NCBI RefSeq assembly: GCF_002499975.2
Contig: NZ_CP052766.1
Location: 3,658,001 to 3,722,000 of the forward strand
DNA length: 64,000 nucleotides
Reading direction: 5' to 3'
Source of the DNA: Alteromonas pelagimontana
GTDB taxonomy: Bacteria; Pseudomonadota; Gammaproteobacteria; Enterobacterales; Alteromonadaceae
A program made the position numbers and the translations under genes. The first letter of the stretch is position 1. Each line of letters opens with the position of its first letter. The notes beneath the pieces are model-generated. The model searched no databases. It was given only the letters and a program-made list of their open reading frames with translations, and was not told where the DNA came from. Shown here in pieces: positions 48,117-59,596 of the stretch.

Positions 48117-49550
48117 CTAAAGCGATCGATTCCAAAGATTTTGATTCCGTTTATTTGAGAAGAACTCATTTGGCTCCCAAAGCGGAGGAACCAGATTGTC
48201 TATATCTTCGGAATTAAAATTATTTGATAGCTGACTCATGATCTCTATCAGGCGATCCTTCCCAACGCGCATAAGTTTTTGGCGATTGGCAGGAAAGAAC
48301 AAATTACGGCTTTTACTGATTATCTCAGCGGTACCGGATGAAATATAAGTTAAGTTTCGCGATACGATACGGCACATAGGCTCAGCAGGATCTTTGGGGT
48401 TCAGTTGAGTAACGATGGCATATTCGTATTGATTTTTCTCCTGCCCACGCTCGTTGACCGGGATGAACGTAATACCAAAACCTTGGGGAAAGTAACCCAC
48501 TATTTTGATGAATGCCTCAGCCAGGCGAGGGTTGAGTGCCCCTTTTTTCGCTAGTTGTTCTATCAACATATAACCTTTAGGCAAGCTTTTGCGGTCGTAA
48601 TCTGCTTTGGTCGATAACACAATGGATACGTAGATCTGTGGGATCTTAAGTAATTCACCAATGCCGCTTTTAGAAACAAACGCATCTTTTACTAGTTGTT
48701 GGCGAAACTGATTCGCAATTTGGTGAGTCTTAAAAAACTGATCTCTTTCTGCTTTGTCGTTGCCGATATACGCCGGTAGTCCCAACCCTTGCTGTAAATA
48801 CGACATTGTGTGGTGATAATTCAGCTTTAATAAAAGTTTACGCTGCGTTTCCTCAAGTAATCTAAATTCGTCCTGATCATTCTCTTTCCCGTTCAATATT
48901 AAAAGCGCATCAGGGTGTTGTAGACCAATATCCTGTAGAATTGCGCCGGTAATAAGGGGAATCGCTAATTCAGTTTGCCATTTTTCTTGCCAGAAATAAT
49001 TGCCGCGGAAGCGATTCAACGATTCTCTATAGTGGGAAAGGTAGGGGTGACTGATGGATTCCTCTTCCAGTAATCTGTCCACTAAACGCAGCGTTAATAC
49101 CGCTTTATATAAAGGTTTTAATCGCTGATGTAGACGCGCAAAATTACGTTCTGTTCCTTGCGTAATCAGCATAATCGTACCCAGAAACTTCGAGCTCAGC
49201 AGTTGGGTTTCTTCAAATGTATCGCCTTCACACAATTCCAGCAAACGTAAAGATACATCACGTAGCTTCGCTACCCGTTGCAGTCGTTCATCTTCCAGTT
49301 TCTTTTTTGTCGCTTTTAACTGATCTTTTAGATGTAAAAATGCCTCTTCCTTTTTTGTATTTTCCTGTAGCGCCCCTAGTTGCATTTTTAGCTCATGAGC
49401 GTGCGCTTCTAAAGACGGAGTCAGTGCGAAATAGCGGCGGGCGTCTTCATAGACAGAAGCCTGCTCAGGATCCTGCGGATGCACCATTTCGATGAGTTGC
49501 TTGACTTGCTGCGTATAGATGTTGTCAGGATTTTCGTATTTCTTGTTCAC
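48117..49550 (-). CDS. Large conserved-type cytoplasmic protein, degenerate HD-GYP-like middle
   Basis: 477 residues, no signal peptide. The amino third is coiled coil (about 60-110, many Lys/Glu). The middle (about 195-290: AIPLITGAILQDIGLQHPDALLILNG through LLLKLNYHHTMSYLQQGLGLPAY) has helical periodicity resembling an HD-GYP phosphodiesterase domain, but the HD metal ligands and GYP motif are not evident. The end has a folded stretch GFGITFIPVNERGQEKNQYEYAIV. A c-di-GMP-linked or scaffold role is speculative. It is single, converging on the phasin pair. Confidence 0.55.
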   Translation of the reverse strand: MNKKYENPDNIYTQQVKQLIEMVHPQDPEQASVYEDARRYFALTPSLEAHAHELKMQLGALQENTKKEEAFLHLKDQLKATKKKLEDERLQRVAKLRDVSLRLLELCEGDTFEETQLLSSKFLGTIMLITQGTERNFARLHQRLKPLYKAVLTLRLVDRLLEEESISHPYLSHYRESLNRFRGNYFWQEKWQTELAIPLITGAILQDIGLQHPDALLILNGKENDQDEFRLLEETQRKLLLKLNYHHTMSYLQQGLGLPAYIGNDKAERDQFFKTHQIANQFRQQLVKDAFVSKSGIGELLKIPQIYVSIVLSTKADYDRKSLPKGYMLIEQLAKKGALNPRLAEAFIKIVGYFPQGFGITFIPVNERGQEKNQYEYAIVTQLNPKDPAEPMCRIVSRNLTYISSGTAEIISKSRNLFFPANRQKLMRVGKDRLIEIMSQLSNNFNSEDIDNLVPPLWEPNEFFSNKRNQNLWNRSL

Positions 49551-50701
49551 TGTTACCCTTAAGCGCCGGTGACACTCACCGCGCTTTGATAAAAATTTTA
49601 TTTATTGTCGGATGTTAGAGTGATGCGCAGTATTTTGCGCTACTGCAAATATGTTCACTACAGGCTGTAAATCTGCCGCATTGTTACAGCCGCAGATAAT
49701 ACCTTAATGTTTCGCTGAATACGGTATTTCTTTCTATAACATCACGTGGCAAAGAGGCGGCGCCTGGCTGCTTTTGACAGAGCGTAAACTCTTTATACCG
49801 ATCCGTTGTGATAGTGGCTCATTAAGAATGCAACTAATAACTTAGGTGCTGTTATGCTTCGCGTCGCCGTCTACTCTAGAAAGGCGACACCATTGAGCAT
49901 TAACTACTGGGCATTCGTGCTCAGACGTTCGTCTAAAAACTCAGCTATTGTTTGCAAGCTGATCGCGAGTTCTTCGTTACCAGCGGTATTATACTGATCC
50001 TCTATCTCTGAGCTGAGCAAACATCACTGACAATTCGTACCACTATAGGATTAGCAATTGTATTTGCAAGTGAAGGCGGCTACATTTCGCGAAAAGAAAA
50101 GGATCTGCACCTATCGCTGATCAGGGAATATATAAAGCGGCGCTATCGTGAACTCGCACTTTTAGCATTTGCTTAAAATATTCACGTTCTTTCCAGCAAG
50201 CGACGTCAAGATGCGCTGTAGTTACAGCCAAAAAAGGGAGGATGGCAAACATTGATTATTGGTGGCGCCGTCAGTAGCCTGTCAATCACCATACCTTATC
50301 ATAGTAGCAATTGTTGTCTGTATGGAATGCCGGGAAAATCCGGTTGAAGTATTGCTGCTGATATTGGTTCAGGCGACTTCCATTACACTTAAAGAAAAGC
50401 AAGCACTGTCAGATGTGTGTCAAACCGAAGGACAATAATTTGCAGCTAAAGACTACCGAGCACCTGATGCCAGTTAAGCGGGAAGGGAGCGGCATCACGC
50501 CGTCATGTCAGTATAATCAGTCTTTTTTAAACTGGGCGAAGAAGCTCAGCACCTTTCTGAATAGCCGCTCCTGATGGTCGTTCTCTTACCACGCCTGACG
50601 CTAGCAGCAGAAACTATCCCACGAGCCCGTAGCGAAATGACGTGGCTCCCTACAGTAAATCTAAGCTATCGAAGTGGCAGAGAATGGCGTGATACCCACT
50701 G
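49551..50701. other. 1.15-kb gene-free stretch, probably decayed sequence
   Basis: No frame longer than 60 codons and no credible ribosome binding site on either strand. It contains the 33-base motif shared with 7903-7935, a hairpin GTCGCC/GGCGAC near 49865-49890, and a plus-strand segment (about 50374-50640) that reads as about 70 open codons and then meets four stops. The latter could be a decayed gene. Confidence 0.5.
49988..50020. repeat. 33-base motif, second copy
   Basis: See 7903-7935: the same orientation and about 28 of 33 bases identical. Confidence 0.4.
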
Positions 50702-52639
50702 ATGGGGATATCGCTGTCGTTACTCGACAAGTCATTTTGGCTAGCTGACTCGGCTTCTAATCCAAAACACGTGGCATGTCTGCAAAAACTTGAGATGCCT
50801 GCATTAGCAGAGGGATCTGAGTATGTAAAACAACTTGTTGACGACGTTCGCACGTTTGCCACTGGCACGCCACCGTTTAACTGCACCGTAAGGACGTTCC
50901 TGGGCTATCCGCTGGATTTGCAGCCGGTTAAGTCCCTGAACATGAATTATCATGTTCAGCTTCATAGAGTGGCCGATGTGGATGATGATGGCGCATTGAA
51001 TGCCTTCGTTGCCACACTTCATGAAACCAGGCTAGACCACGCGAAGCCACTCTGGCAATACCACTTTATCTTTGATGATCAGTCGGCTCGCTTTGCTATT
51101 TATGCCAGGGTTCATCATATGTATGGTGATGGTGCCACATTAGTGAAGTGGTTTCAGTGTGGCTATTCCTCCAACCCGAAAAACTGCGGCTTTGTGCCGC
51201 TTTGGGCGTTAACGCATTTGTGGAATCCGGTTCACCGGCAAAAGCGCCAACCAGGTTTTTGTCAGCGGCTCTGGGGTAATATAAAAGTTGGGACACAATT
51301 GCTTATTATCCTTATCCGGCTACTGCTAAAAATTTTCCGTATTTTTCCAAACTATATGCCCGCACCTTTTAGCGGCTCGCAAACCTTACTTACCGGACAG
51401 GTGCAAAAGGGACGTACGGTTGCTACCGCAGATATAGATGTTAACCGAATATCAAGGCTGAGCAGGCTCACCGGTGCTTCGGCTAATGAAGTGCTGTTGT
51501 GTGTATTTGATATTGGCGTGCATCGCCTATTGCACCAATATGGTCAGGTGTTTGAGAAAGCCTTGATTTCCAACATGCCGATCAATTTGCGCGAAGCAGG
51601 AGAGCAAACAACGGGAAATCGGATTGCTATCGTTCCAGTACAATTGGCTCATGGCGAGCAAAATCCGTATTTGCGTTTGCAGCAAATCAAAGTTAATCAC
51701 CGTATTGTAAAGCAGGCAGTTCAAGACGCCAGCGCCGAAGCTTTCAGCGCTTACACTATTCTCATTCAGGCCAGTGCTTTGGTCGGCGAATTACTCCGAC
51801 TTTCCAACTGGATTAAGCCTATTGCCAATATGCTGGTGTCAAACATTCCCGGGCCGAGCGACACCCGTTATTTTAAAGACAGTAAATTATTATCCTGCTA
51901 TCCCATTTCCACAATAACCCCAGGTGGCGGCGTCAATATTACGTTGATGACCTACGCAGGCAAAGCCAATATCGGAATGGTGTGCTGCAATAAATATGTG
52001 AAGTCATTACAACCTCTGGCCGATCATTTTACTGAAGCCTTTGCTGCGCTGGAAAAAGCAGTTGACAACGCAGAGGTGAATGTCAAAGATATCAGCAAAA
52101 ATGTCCCGGATTTCACCCCCGCCGTTGTTAACAAAAAACGACCAGTATCAGGATGTTATATGGAAATAGCTATAGAACTACTGGAAAGCCAGGATGTCAT
52201 TCAGCTTCTGGAAGAACACCTGGATGATATGCGAAAAACGTCGCCGCCAGAAAGTGTGCACGCTCTGGATATTGTTGGCTTGCAACATGCTTCGGTTACG
52301 TTTTGGACAGCACGCGCTGAAGGTAGGCTTCTGGGTTGCATTGCCTTAAAAGAGTTAACGCCTGCCCACGGTGAAATTAAATCTATGCGAACGGCAATAA
52401 CCGCTAGAAAAAGAGGCGTAGCGTCGGCTTTGTTGCAACATGTCATCCACACAGCTAAAGCACGCGGTTACGCAACCATAAGTTTGGAAACCGGATCCAT
52501 GGACTTTTTTGCTCCCGCCAGAGCTCTTTACACCCGCTACGGCTTTACCTACTGTTCACCGTTTGGCAATTATCGGGAAGATCCCAATAGTCGCTTTATG
52601 ACTTTGTCATTACAGGATCAGCAAAAGGACTTTGCCTAA
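50702..52639 (+). CDS. WS/DGAT-type acyltransferase fused to a GNAT acetyltransferase domain
   Basis: 645 residues in one uninterrupted frame. Residues 1 to about 470 resemble bacterial wax ester synthase/diacylglycerol acyltransferase. The active-site motif HHxxxDG is HHMYGDG at 138-144, a hydrophobic stretch (LLIILIRLLLKIF) is at about 200-213, and SNIPGPSDTRYF and GGGVNITLMTYAGKANIGM are the family's carboxy motifs. From about residue 490 a complete GNAT domain follows (EIKSMRTAITARKRGVASALLQHVI, YATISLETGSMDFFAPARALYTRYGF), similar to YafP/YsnE-like acetyltransferases. Such a fusion is unusual. Product: wax ester, triacylglycerol or another acyl ester; the role of the acetyltransferase is unknown. 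The start has no strong ribosome binding site. Confidence 0.85.
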   Translation: MGISLSLLDKSFWLADSASNPKHVACLQKLEMPALAEGSEYVKQLVDDVRTFATGTPPFNCTVRTFLGYPLDLQPVKSLNMNYHVQLHRVADVDDDGALNAFVATLHETRLDHAKPLWQYHFIFDDQSARFAIYARVHHMYGDGATLVKWFQCGYSSNPKNCGFVPLWALTHLWNPVHRQKRQPGFCQRLWGNIKVGTQLLIILIRLLLKIFRIFPNYMPAPFSGSQTLLTGQVQKGRTVATADIDVNRISRLSRLTGASANEVLLCVFDIGVHRLLHQYGQVFEKALISNMPINLREAGEQTTGNRIAIVPVQLAHGEQNPYLRLQQIKVNHRIVKQAVQDASAEAFSAYTILIQASALVGELLRLSNWIKPIANMLVSNIPGPSDTRYFKDSKLLSCYPISTITPGGGVNITLMTYAGKANIGMVCCNKYVKSLQPLADHFTEAFAALEKAVDNAEVNVKDISKNVPDFTPAVVNKKRPVSGCYMEIAIELLESQDVIQLLEEHLDDMRKTSPPESVHALDIVGLQHASVTFWTARAEGRLLGCIALKELTPAHGEIKSMRTAITARKRGVASALLQHVIHTAKARGYATISLETGSMDFFAPARALYTRYGFTYCSPFGNYREDPNSRFMTLSLQDQQKDFA

Positions 52640-53174
52640 AACCAGAATTTTAGCTCGCTCTTTTCTACTGGTACGTGTTTACCTTTTAGCGAAACATGTA
52701 TTCCCTCCAAAGCTCTTATTCAATGTGTAATGTGAGGGGAGTGTGGCGAGCTCATCTTTAAATGCCGCCGAACAAATACAGGCTAAAATAGCGAATGAGC
52801 GGGTCTGCTGCGCCGAGTGCCCTGCTTACAACCGCTAGCCTTGGAAAGCAGCTTGTTAATTAGAAAGCGGGTATCTTTTATTCGCCCATATTCATCGTTA
52901 ATTAATTGCTAATCAATTCGATACTTGTAACCTTAATATTTGAAAGAAGCACCGGTGCGGTCTGTTCATTATAATCCGACAGCGCATCATTTCTGATAGA
53001 GAATGAGCGCAATAGACAAAGTTGTCAGCACGTTTGAATTCCACACTGGCCTACGCCCTACGCACCGCTTACTAGTGTATTCTAGCGTGGTATTTGCTTC
53101 CAGAGCGGCAATAACGTTCACTATAAGCCGGGTCTGTCGTGCGACTGTAAAAAACGGTGGGAAAACGTTGTGAC
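52640..53174. other. Gene-poor stretch between acyltransferase and TetR gene
   Basis: No gene is supported. A 31-codon GTG frame at 52743-52838 with an AG-rich leader was noticed but is too short to call. Confidence 0.4.
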
Positions 53175-53780
53175 TTATTTTCGCTGTTGCATAAACAGGT
53201 CGGCTGCGCAATTGCACATGTCTTCGATATGCTCGCTTTGGGCATAAATACCGTCAATAACCAGTCTTGCGATCCCATGTAACGTGCCCCAAGTCACCTG
53301 CGCCAGACGCAGTGCTTCCTGATTGGAGGGTAACAGGTTGTGCTTTTGCCATAAGCGCGTCATCTCAACCTGATATTGGAAACTAGGAAATGCTACGGAT
53401 TTTAAATCCTCTGTTGCGTTTCCCTGTTGCCAGATCGTTCTGCCAAACATGAGTTCATACATTTGCGGGTGGGTAGCCGCATAATTAATGTATTGATAAA
53501 TAAACTGTCGAAAACGCTGCTCTGGTGGCACGGCTGCTTCTTCAATAATGCGCTTTGCTGACGCTAACCAGTCTTGAAAGCCTTTGGCGGCAACGGCGCT
53601 CAGTAACGCGTTTTTGTTTTCAAAATGATGGTACGGCGCGGTGCGCGATACCCCAATATCGTCAGCGAGTTTACGAAGCGAGAGCCCTTCTATACCTTGA
53701 TTTTCCAGACGCGCAGTCGCCGCACTGACTAACGTAGCGCGAAGATCACCGTGGTGGTAGGGCAGTGTCGCGGATTTCAT
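53175..53780 (-). CDS. TetR-family transcriptional regulator
   Basis: 201 residues. The helix-turn-helix is in GLSLRKLADDIGVSRTAPYHHFENKNALLSAVAAKGF (about 32-68), with a carboxy ligand domain of the WHG type (ELMFGRTIW near 128). It is divergent from fadH; two operator-like palindromes lie between the genes. It probably represses fadH and itself in response to an acyl or electrophilic ligand, which is inference from layout. Confidence 0.92.
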   Translation of the reverse strand: MKSATLPYHHGDLRATLVSAATARLENQGIEGLSLRKLADDIGVSRTAPYHHFENKNALLSAVAAKGFQDWLASAKRIIEEAAVPPEQRFRQFIYQYINYAATHPQMYELMFGRTIWQQGNATEDLKSVAFPSFQYQVEMTRLWQKHNLLPSNQEALRLAQVTWGTLHGIARLVIDGIYAQSEHIEDMCNCAADLFMQQRK

Positions 53781-53820
53781 GACAACCTCAGATATTATGT
53801 GATGAATATGATGATAAATC

Positions 53821-53860
53821 TTGACACCGTCAACATAGCTTCTTATCTTGACGGTGTCTA
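53821..53860. promoter_or_regulatory. Paired TetR-type operators
   Basis: TTGACACCGTCAA (53821-53833) and TTGACGGTGTCTA (53848-53860) are 27 bases apart. The first is an internal palindrome (TTGAC-N3-GTCAA). Together they also form an 11-bp inverted repeat GACACCGTCAA / TTGACGGTGTC. The second overlaps a promoter -35: TTGACG, 16 bases, TACAGT (53870-53875), reading toward fadH. Confidence 0.65.
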
Positions 53861-54035
53861 GTTCAATATTACAGTAACGATTCGTACTAATGGTGTCAGA
53901 AAAATATTCGTTTCAGATATAGCACCGAATTTCACTACCGCTGCGCATTGCCGATTGAACGCGCGGCTTGGTTTTAATAGCTTATAAGCATTAAACATGC
54001 TGCTGGGCGGTATATTTGCCTGCAGCCTTATCTGA

Positions 54036-56114
<2,079 letters not shown>

Positions 56115-56132
56115 TATCAATTATTTTTTGTC

Positions 56133-56166
56133 AGGTAGAAAGGCGGAAATTCCTGCCTTTCTACCT
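56133..56166. terminator. Bidirectional terminator between fadH and the old yellow enzyme gene
   Basis: AGGTAGAAAGGC / GCCTTTCTACCT is a perfect 12-bp stem with a 10-base loop between convergent genes. Confidence 0.75.
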
Positions 56167-56189
56167 GGATCAACCACTCAACGCTCATA

Positions 56190-57275
56190 TCAGCGCTCGT
56201 TTAGAAAAGGATAATCGGTGTAACCTTTTTCTTCGCCTTGATAAAAGGTATCAGGGTCTGGTTCGTTGAGTTCGGCACCAAGTGCAAAACGTTCGACCAA
56301 ATCTGGATTGGCGATGTAAGGGCGACCATACGCGACGGCGTCTGCGTAACCCGATTCTACTGCCCGTTGACCATTTAAATAATCGTACTCGCCGTTGGCA
56401 ATATAAAAACCTTGCCATACATTGCGCAAACTTTCCTGAATTTTTAGATCCCGGTTACTTATCCCCATGGTGGGGAATTTTTCCACCATATGCAAGTAAG
56501 CGAGATGGTAGTTGTTCAGCATATTAATAGCATAAGTAAAGGTATTGAGTGGGTCACTGTCGGCAATATCATTTTGATTCCCCACAGGTGACAGCCGCAC
56601 GCCGACCTGAGATGGTTCCCACACAGTCAGTACTGCTTCGGTGACTTCACTCAGTAACCGACAGCGATTTTCCAGTGAGCCGCCGTATTCATCATCTCGA
56701 TGATTGGTTTTGTCCCGGATAAACTGATCGATTAGATAGCCGTTAGCAGAGTGAATTTCTACGCCATCAAAATGTGCTTCCTTAGCGTATGCCGCGGCTT
56801 TACGAAAATCTTCTACCGTTGACTTTATTTCTTCGACTGTCATGGCTTTAGGCATAGAAGCAGGTTGCTTTTTGCCATCAAAAAAAACTTCAACATCCGG
56901 TTTTACTGCTGACGGCGCAAGCGGAGCATTGCCGTTGGGTTGAAAATGCGTATGGCTGATGCGTCCAACATGCCATAACTGTAAAAATATTTTGCCTCCT
57001 TTGGCATGTACCGCATCGGTGATTTCGCGCCACTTCTGTACATGTTCTGCGGCATAAATACCGGGAGTGCGAATGTAGCCTTTGCCAACCGGATTAATTT
57101 GGGTAGCTTCAGCAATAATAAGGCCTGAGGAGGCGCGCTGCGCATAGTATTCGATAGCCATGTCTGCGGGCACATCCGATTCATCATCGGCCCGGCTTCG
57201 AGTAAGCGGTGCCATGAAAATTCGGTTACGTGTTTCTACGTTGCCTACCATAGCTGGAGAAAATAAATCCGACAT
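56190..57275 (-). CDS. nemA: Old yellow enzyme family alkene reductase (NemA-like)
   Basis: 361 residues, FMN TIM barrel. It shows NRIFMAPLTRSRA, LIIAEATQINPVGKGY, FLQLWHVGRISH, the catalytic pair in EIHSANGYLIDQFI and GGSLENRCRL. Reduces electrophilic activated alkenes such as N-ethylmaleimide. Transcribed with the PfpI-family gene upstream on the same strand, a stress-related pairing. Confidence 0.93.
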   Translation of the reverse strand: MSDLFSPAMVGNVETRNRIFMAPLTRSRADDESDVPADMAIEYYAQRASSGLIIAEATQINPVGKGYIRTPGIYAAEHVQKWREITDAVHAKGGKIFLQLWHVGRISHTHFQPNGNAPLAPSAVKPDVEVFFDGKKQPASMPKAMTVEEIKSTVEDFRKAAAYAKEAHFDGVEIHSANGYLIDQFIRDKTNHRDDEYGGSLENRCRLLSEVTEAVLTVWEPSQVGVRLSPVGNQNDIADSDPLNTFTYAINMLNNYHLAYLHMVEKFPTMGISNRDLKIQESLRNVWQGFYIANGEYDYLNGQRAVESGYADAVAYGRPYIANPDLVERFALGAELNEPDPDTFYQGEEKGYTDYPFLNER

Positions 57276-57350
57276 GATTGTCCTGTTTGCTGAAAAAGAA
57301 AAGGGGAAGGGAACCAGCGAAGTACCACTGGCCCCAAAACAGAAATACGA

Positions 57351-57911
57351 TTAAGCAGTTTGGCGGTCGTGTTTACCTTCACGAAGCTCTTCAATAACTT
57401 TCGCATTAAACGCAGCTAAATCATCCGGTTTTCTACTGGTGGTTAGCCCTTGATCCACCACGACTTCTTCGTCAACCCAGTTGCCTCCAGCGTTAATAAC
57501 ATCGGTTTTGATGCTAGGGAACGATGTGACTTTACGGCCTTTAAGTACATCGGCTTCTACCAACATCCACGGCCCGTGGCAAATTGCTGAAACCGGCTTA
57601 TGCTGATCAAAAAAGTCCCGCACAAATTTTACTGCCTGTTTATTGGTGCGTAATGTATCAGGGTTGGCGACGCCTCCTGGCAGAATAAGCCCATTGTAAT
57701 CGCTTGCCGATACGCTATCGACAGTTTTGTCTACCGGAAATTTATCGCCTTTTTCATCATGGTTCATGCCTTGGATTTCGCCAGACTTCAATGAAACAAT
57801 TTCCACTTCCGCGCCTTCGTCTTTCACTGCTTTCATTGGCTCGGTCAATTCAACTTGTTCAAAACCGTCAGTGACAAGAATAGCGACTTTTTTGCCTGTT
57901 AATTTACCCAT
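57351..57911 (-). CDS. DJ-1/PfpI family protein (YhbO/PfpI-like)
   Basis: 186 residues. The nucleophile elbow is AICHGPW (Cys about residue 110), the conserved acid is in the N-terminal VELTEP (Glu), and LILPGGVANPDTLR lies between them. Related proteins act as deglycases or stress proteases. It lies 75 bases upstream of the old yellow enzyme gene and is probably in one electrophile-stress operon. Confidence 0.93.
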   Translation of the reverse strand: MGKLTGKKVAILVTDGFEQVELTEPMKAVKDEGAEVEIVSLKSGEIQGMNHDEKGDKFPVDKTVDSVSASDYNGLILPGGVANPDTLRTNKQAVKFVRDFFDQHKPVSAICHGPWMLVEADVLKGRKVTSFPSIKTDVINAGGNWVDEEVVVDQGLTTSRKPDDLAAFNAKVIEELREGKHDRQTA

Positions 57912-58010
57912 AGATAGTTTCTCCTCGGTGATAAATGTGCTACTTGCTACGTGGCAGAAACTGAGAAAGTTTGTTTACAAACATTAAATTTAACGGCGAC
58001 AGAAAAACAA

Positions 58011-59147
58011 TCAGAGCGGGCGCAGCATGAGTATTTTGCCCTGTTGATCAATACGAAAATCAAACTGCTTTAAGATGTTCATTCCCAGTAAACCTTGCGC
58101 ACCACTGATAGCATCAACAGGCAGTACCAGCACGCTGACGTCCTTCAGCCGATACGGGCCAATTTCTAAAGAAGAGAGTTGTACTAACGGGGCGCGAATT
58201 TTTCCCGCGGCGGTATTTACATCAAAAACACCCACGAAATCCACATGAGCGCGATTTTTTATATCAGCGAAAAGTTGGCTGGAAACCGCTGTCGTGCTGG
58301 CTCCAGTATCAATCAGCAGGGGAACCGGCAAGTCAGTCACTTTTACCTCAACGATAAAATGATCGCCTGCGCGGGTAAGAGGGATTTGCGTTACAGCATC
58401 AGGTTTAGCATTGGCGGGAGGAGCCGAATCAGTGTCTCCCGTGGCGGACGGAAGTTCAGTTTCGTCCTGAACCCTTTTCCGAATGGCGCTTGCCTGATAG
58501 TCATTAGGTGGAAGAGAAGCCAAAACATCTTCCATTAACGTCAGTTTATTTTGCCTGGCGTAGGCATCAGCCAGGGCAACGATGATGCTGCGATCCTGAG
58601 GCATAAGCTGAAAAAGAGGTTCAAGAAAACGCGCCAGAAGATCCCACGCCCTGTCTTTTTTTAGTTGCTCAATAGCGTTTTGCATTAACGTCGAAATCCT
58701 GTTTTCAATGTCGCCGCGAGTAGAAGGGGGAAGAGATAAATCGAGTAAGCTATAATAGTGAATAATTGCATCACTTAACGGTTGGGTTTTGGCAATAATA
58801 TCAGCTTCAAGCAGCAACAATTCGATATCATCTGGTGTAAGACGAAGACGTTCATTAATTGCTGTAGCGGCTTGGGCAAATTCGCCGTTGCGGATCCAGC
58901 TTTTTATGCGGCTGAGTTCTTGCGCATCTTCGCTTTTGTCCTCTGCGGCAGTGTTTTCGGGACCTGGTGGTGAATCAGGAGCAACTGCGGAAATATTTAT
59001 GTTTGCTGATCTTACAGGTGTGGCAGGTGCTGCTGTTGCCGAATCTGGCACAGCAGAAGCTGCTTTATGATTTGAAGACCAATACCAGACATTAAGTGAC
59101 AACGATATTATCAACAGCAGACTCAATACTGCAACTGCCGTTTTCAT
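58011..59147 (-). CDS. Membrane-anchored retropepsin-like aspartic protease with helical repeats
   Basis: 378 residues from the ATG at 59147, with AGGAAAACGA upstream. An uncleaved signal-anchor is at about 4-22. TPR-like helices occupy about 75-230 (SWIRNGEFAQAATAINERLRL). The protease domain has the active-site LLIDTGASTTAVS (Asp280-Thr-Gly-Ala-Ser) and a second half ending AQGLLGMNILKQFDF. The single DTGAS implies dimer formation like retropepsins. Periplasmic substrate unknown. It overlaps the thioesterase by four bases. Confidence 0.88.
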   Translation of the reverse strand: MKTAVAVLSLLLIISLSLNVWYWSSNHKAASAVPDSATAAPATPVRSANINISAVAPDSPPGPENTAAEDKSEDAQELSRIKSWIRNGEFAQAATAINERLRLTPDDIELLLLEADIIAKTQPLSDAIIHYYSLLDLSLPPSTRGDIENRISTLMQNAIEQLKKDRAWDLLARFLEPLFQLMPQDRSIIVALADAYARQNKLTLMEDVLASLPPNDYQASAIRKRVQDETELPSATGDTDSAPPANAKPDAVTQIPLTRAGDHFIVEVKVTDLPVPLLIDTGASTTAVSSQLFADIKNRAHVDFVGVFDVNTAAGKIRAPLVQLSSLEIGPYRLKDVSVLVLPVDAISGAQGLLGMNILKQFDFRIDQQGKILMLRPL

Positions 59148-59596
59148 TCGTTTTCCTGAACACAAGCTTTGCCATAGATTGAGCGGAATTCCGCAGGCAT
59201 CCGCTTTGGCTTACCGCTAGCCAAACTGACACATATAAATTGTGTGCGGGCAGTAAATACGGTTTTATTGCGGCGTTGACAAATAAACTGAAATTGCCGC
59301 GTCAATGAGACCGCCCGATCACATTTCACAATCCAGGTGGCACAGCGCAACGAGTCTCCCAGATGACAAGGAAGAAGGTAGTCCAACTCATGCCGGCGTA
59401 TTACCATCCCTCGATCCAGCGCAACATAGTGGTCGAAGTGTAAGCCGAGATGTTTGGAATGCGCCCACGCCAGTGATTCTACCTGGCTAACATACGCAAC
59501 ATTATTGACATGCTGATAATGATCAATATGCGTCTCGCCAATAGTCCAGTCTTGAACAAACGGTGCCGGATGAAACCAGAGTTGAGGGCTACACAT
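59144..59596 (-). CDS. Acyl-CoA thioesterase, hotdog fold (4HBT type)
   Basis: 150 residues. The 4HBT active-site region is ETHIDHYQHVNNVAYVSQVESLAW (Asp and His near residues 25-29). RHELDYLLPCHLGDSLRCATWI forms the central sheet. It hydrolyses an acyl-CoA; chain length is not predictable. It lies between an FFLEELY-motif protein and the protease gene with overlapping ends on both sides. Confidence 0.9.
   Translation of the reverse strand: MCSPQLWFHPAPFVQDWTIGETHIDHYQHVNNVAYVSQVESLAWAHSKHLGLHFDHYVALDRGMVIRRHELDYLLPCHLGDSLRCATWIVKCDRAVSLTRQFQFICQRRNKTVFTARTQFICVSLASGKPKRMPAEFRSIYGKACVQENE

Noticed and set aside
52743..52838. 31-codon GTG frame ending CCAECPAYNR
   Set aside because: Too short and without a recognisable family; GTG spacing from the AG-rich tract is poor.
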